Position numbers and translations under genes: made by a program. From Bacillota bacterium (GTDB lineage: Bacteria; Bacillota; Clostridia; Oscillospirales; Oscillospiraceae): a stretch of 15,915 nt of DNA. Location: contig JAJUHD010000040.1 in assembly GCA_029268085.1 (NCBI GenBank), positions 1 to 15,915 on the forward strand, read 5' to 3'. The notes under the pieces are model-generated. The model made no database searches. It was not told where the DNA came from and was given only the letters and a program-made list of their open reading frames with translations. This document shows, piece by piece, positions 13,337 to 15,915 of the stretch; the first letter of the stretch is position 1; each line of letters starts with the position of its first letter.

Positions 13337-15088
13337 ATGAAAAAAAGAATTATAAGCTTTCTGCTTATCCTCTTGCTGACATTTACGCTGCTTCCGGCGG
13401 CAGTTTTTGCGGCAAGCCCGGCGGTTGACACCGATCAGGCCTCATACACGGCAGGAAACACGGTAAACGTGCTTCTTTCGTCAAGCAGCGATCTGATGAT
13501 TGAGGTGTTTCGAGGAGACGCTGCAACAGGTACCAAGCTGATTTCAAGCGCAACCTCCAATAAAGCTTACAGCTTCAAGACCGGAACGGACTGGGCAGCA
13601 GGCACTTATACCGTGGTCGTCGGCGCCGGGTCCAACATGGCTAGCTGCACATTTAAGCTGTCAGCTTCAAGCGGAGGCAGCCCGTCGGCACAATATGTAT
13701 ACCTTTCGGTATACGGGCCGGACTCTGTGCTGCTCAGCGGTAAACAGATAAGCTATGTCAACGGCATGTCTGCCTACACCATTTTGAAAAACTATTCAGG
13801 GTTAAGCGTCGCATCTTCGTGGAGCAACTCCTACGGCGGATACTATGTCTCTTCAGTTTCCGGATATTCTGAATTGGATTATGGCAGCATGTCCGGCTGG
13901 ATGTACTCTGTCAACGGTACCGTACCGAACGTCAGCGCTTCTAGCTATACTCTTTCCGCGGGAGACAACGTTCTTTGGTTTTACACTAAAAACGGCTATT
14001 CCGCTATGTACTCTCAGCCTTCTTCTGATACTTCAGCACAGCAAACTACCTTCACCGCCGACGACACGGGCACGGCGTTTTTTGCTCGGGACAAGCTCTC
14101 GGCAATAGCACAGATCGGCAAGGGCTTTTCCGTCAATGCCGCGGAGGGTGACATATCCCTAAGTCCCGAAGGTACGAGGGCTTTGTCCGAGAAACTCGGC
14201 TTGAACGAAGAGTTAAAGGTCGAGGTGGCGAAAACCGACGCTTCGGCAAGCAAATTTGCCGTGGTTTCAAGCAGCAAGACAATTGCCGCCCTTGACGTCT
14301 CGATCACGGCAGGCAGCACTGAGATAAAAAGCGGCTTCGGCTCGATGACCATCAGCATTAAAGTCGGTGCTGCATACAAGAACAGGAATTTGTCCATCCT
14401 CCATCTAAAGGAGGATGGAAGCCACGAGCTGCTTACTGGCTCTGTCGACGCAGGCGGGGTACTGAGCTTCAGCACGGCGTCGCTTTCCACATTCGTTGTT
14501 ATGCTGGCGTCCGATATTCCTGTGGAATACCGCTTTGCCGATATCAAAGCAGGCGAATGGTACACAAAATACGTTCAATATGTATATGGAAACGGACTAA
14601 TGACCGGAAGCTCCGATACTACTTTCGCGCCAAGCGCCAGCCTGTCCCGCGCCATGCTTGTGACGGTGCTATACCGCATGGCAGGCAGCCCTTCTTCAAC
14701 CGCGAAAAGCAGTTTTAAGGATGTGAAAGACAGTTCTAAATGGTACTATAACGCGGTTGCCTGGGCCTCGGAAAACGGAATTATCAACGGATATGGCGAT
14801 GAAAGCTTCGGAATAGACGACAATATCACACGAGAGCAGATGGCGGCTATTTTTTATCGCTACGCGAAGTATAAAGGATATGATGTGAGCGCAGGAGACG
14901 ATATAAACATTCTTAGTTACGACGACTCCCTGCAAATCAGCGAGTGGGCATATCCTGCGCTTCAATGGGCTATTGGAGAGGGCATTATAACCGGTACAAG
15001 TTCCGATAGGCTTTCTCCCGCCGGAACCGCGACAAGGTGCGAGGCAGCGGCTGTCATTACTCGGTTCAAAGAGAATATCAAGTCATAA
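13337..15088 (+). CDS. Cell-wall-anchored DUF4430 protein with three SLH repeats
   Basis: A 583-residue surface protein. A signal peptide ends near residue 26 (AVFAAS). Residues about 29-110 form an Ig-like domain (ASYTAGNTVNVLL ... GTYTVVVGAG). A clear DUF4430 domain covers about 119-220, with SGWMYSVNG (Trp188) and YTLSAGDNVLWFYTKNG, its signature end. A middle beta region (about 240-395) is common before SLH repeats. Three SLH repeats follow: from 400 (FADIKAGEWYTKYVQYVYGN ... TTFAPSASLSRA), from 460 (FKDVKDSSKWYYNAVAWASE ... NITREQMA) and from about 529 (SEWAYPALQWAIGEGIITG). SLH repeats bind secondary cell wall polymers. AGGAG (13323-13327) lies 9 nt before the ATG. The gene is 21 nt behind its neighbour, so both share the riboswitch transcript. 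Its likely role is to hold the capture complex on the cell surface. Confidence 0.85.
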   Translation: MKKRIISFLLILLLTFTLLPAAVFAASPAVDTDQASYTAGNTVNVLLSSSSDLMIEVFRGDAATGTKLISSATSNKAYSFKTGTDWAAGTYTVVVGAGSNMASCTFKLSASSGGSPSAQYVYLSVYGPDSVLLSGKQISYVNGMSAYTILKNYSGLSVASSWSNSYGGYYVSSVSGYSELDYGSMSGWMYSVNGTVPNVSASSYTLSAGDNVLWFYTKNGYSAMYSQPSSDTSAQQTTFTADDTGTAFFARDKLSAIAQIGKGFSVNAAEGDISLSPEGTRALSEKLGLNEELKVEVAKTDASASKFAVVSSSKTIAALDVSITAGSTEIKSGFGSMTISIKVGAAYKNRNLSILHLKEDGSHELLTGSVDAGGVLSFSTASLSTFVVMLASDIPVEYRFADIKAGEWYTKYVQYVYGNGLMTGSSDTTFAPSASLSRAMLVTVLYRMAGSPSSTAKSSFKDVKDSSKWYYNAVAWASENGIINGYGDESFGIDDNITREQMAAIFYRYAKYKGYDVSAGDDINILSYDDSLQISEWAYPALQWAIGEGIITGTSSDRLSPAGTATRCEAAAVITRFKENIKS

Positions 15089-15130
15089 CGGCAGCCGCAA
15101 CAGGACTGTTAAAAGGAGTTTGTCAAAGAC

Positions 15131-15915
15131 ATGAAAAAAACCGCAAGCGCAATTCTGGCGCTCGTTCTGGCCTTAAATTTGAGCACCGGCGCCTTAGCCG
15201 GAACAGATACAAAGCTGCAGGACGCATACAACAGCGTCGCGGAATATTGCATGAAAGCGTCGGAACAGCCAGTTTATGGCAATGAGTGGATAGTGATCGG
15301 CCTTCGCCGCGGGGGCGCCGAACTGCCGGATGCTTGGCTGAAAAACTATTATACTTCCGTTTCCGACATCGTAAAAGCCTGCGGCGGTATATTAAGCAAC
15401 CGAAGATACACAGAATACTCCCGCGTCATTACGGGGCTTACCGCGGCCGGTTACAATGCCGCCGATGTGGGCGGCTACGACCTTACACTCCCGCTCGGAG
15501 ACTACAGCAAGACGGCCTCTCAGGGGCTGAACGGACCTGTCTGGGCGCTTATCGCGCTCGACAGCGGCCGATATGAAATAGCGGAGAATGCTGGCGCAGG
15601 AACGCGAGCCACAAGGGAAATGTATGTAAAATATATCCTTTCCCATGAGCTTGCAGGAGGCGGCTGGGCATTTTCCGGCACATCCGCCGATCCGGACATG
15701 ACGGCAATGGCGCTGTGCGCGCTGTCAAAATATACGGCGCTGGACGGCGTGTCTGAAGCTACCAAACGGGCAGTAACGCTTTTGTCCGCGCTTCAGAACA
15801 GCGACGGCGGTTATTCAAGCGGCAATGCCGCAAATTCCGAGAGCTGCGCTCAGGTCATTATTGCACTATGCGAGCTTGGCATAAGCCTTGACGACGAACG
15901 CTTTGTAAAAAACGG
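15131..15915 (+). CDS. Secreted alpha/alpha-toroid protein, intrinsic-factor N-domain-like (partial)
   Basis: The frame starts at ATG 15131, behind AAAGGAG (15112-15118), and stays open to the window end (261 codons seen). A signal peptide ends near residue 23 (TGALA). The mature part is helical with prenyltransferase/squalene-cyclase-like repeats: GLNGPVWALIALDSG (132-146), GGGWAFSG (176-183), DPDMTAMALCALSKY (187-201) and SDGGYSSG (224-231). These are marks of the alpha6/alpha6 toroid, the fold shared by squalene cyclases, complement C3d and the N-terminal domain of vertebrate intrinsic factor and transcobalamin. From memory, intrinsic factor has FYGPSLAILALCQ and VDTGAMATLALTCMY at matching places. 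No cyclase DxDD-type acid motif is seen, so binding rather than catalysis is favoured. A DUF4430 domain may follow beyond the window. The gap to the preceding gene is 42 nt. Confidence 0.75.
   Translation, partial: MKKTASAILALVLALNLSTGALAGTDTKLQDAYNSVAEYCMKASEQPVYGNEWIVIGLRRGGAELPDAWLKNYYTSVSDIVKACGGILSNRRYTEYSRVITGLTAAGYNAADVGGYDLTLPLGDYSKTASQGLNGPVWALIALDSGRYEIAENAGAGTRATREMYVKYILSHELAGGGWAFSGTSADPDMTAMALCALSKYTALDGVSEATKRAVTLLSALQNSDGGYSSGNAANSESCAQVIIALCELGISLDDERFVKN

Noticed and set aside
14393..14419. 10-bp perfect hairpin inside the SLH protein gene with an internal AAAGGAGG
   Set aside because: The sequence codes normal protein (LHLKEDG), and the only ATG behind the AGGAGG opens a frame of about 16 codons; it is probably chance, though an effect on translation cannot be excluded.
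14014..14565. 183-codon open frame on the minus strand opposite the SLH protein
   Set aside because: Low-complexity composition mirroring the opposite strand; the plus-strand gene is supported by signal peptide, DUF4430 and SLH repeats.
15037..15576. Two consecutive plus-strand open frames (82 and 96 codons) at the end of the window
   Set aside because: They lie in the wrong phase of the exported toroid protein starting at 15131, are Arg-rich, and contain no signal peptide or motif.

Overview
The window looks like a chromosomal segment of a Gram-positive, low-to-mid GC anaerobe, most likely a member of the Clostridia. The reasons are strong AGGAGG-type ribosome binding sites, a lipoprotein-type phosphonate-binding protein, S-layer homology (SLH) repeats, a cobalamin riboswitch with a sigma-A type promoter, and a C-P lyase operon of Clostridia style. 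The assignment is inferred from gene content; no rRNA or other taxonomic marker is present.

Layout. Positions 1-182 hold the cut-off end of an IS66-family transposase on the minus strand. An AT-rich intergenic stretch with a perfect palindrome follows. From 309 to 10421 all genes lie on the plus strand and form one compact phosphonate operon: phnD (binding lipoprotein), phnC (ATPase), two phnE permeases, then the C-P lyase core phnG, phnH, phnI, phnJ, phnK, then phnM, phnL and a PHP-family phosphoesterase. Most junctions overlap (ATGA, GTGA, TAATG), which suggests translational coupling. The operon imports a phosphonate, couples it to ribose 5-triphosphate (PhnI/G/H/L), removes pyrophosphate (PhnM), breaks the C-P bond by radical SAM chemistry (PhnJ with PhnK), and opens the cyclic ribose phosphate product with the PHP enzyme, which takes the place of the usual PhnP (and probably PhnN).

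Positions 10422-10636 are non-coding. At 10637-11320 there is a 227-residue protein without a signal peptide, made of two beta-sandwich-like halves; it weakly resembles the DUF4198 family.

From 11363 onward there is a separate transcription unit: a good promoter, a cobalamin riboswitch with an elaborate expression platform, and three secreted proteins. The first has a DUF4430-like domain close to the C-terminal domain of vertebrate intrinsic factor/transcobalamin. The second carries a clear DUF4430 domain plus three SLH repeats that would fix it to the cell wall. The third, cut off by the window end, is an alpha/alpha-toroid protein resembling the N-terminal domain of intrinsic factor. Together they look like a cell-surface vitamin B12 capture system in which the domains of the animal B12 carriers are split over separate proteins and controlled by B12 itself. 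This is the most interesting part of the window. The B12 role is inferred from the riboswitch and the domains and is not proven by the sequence.
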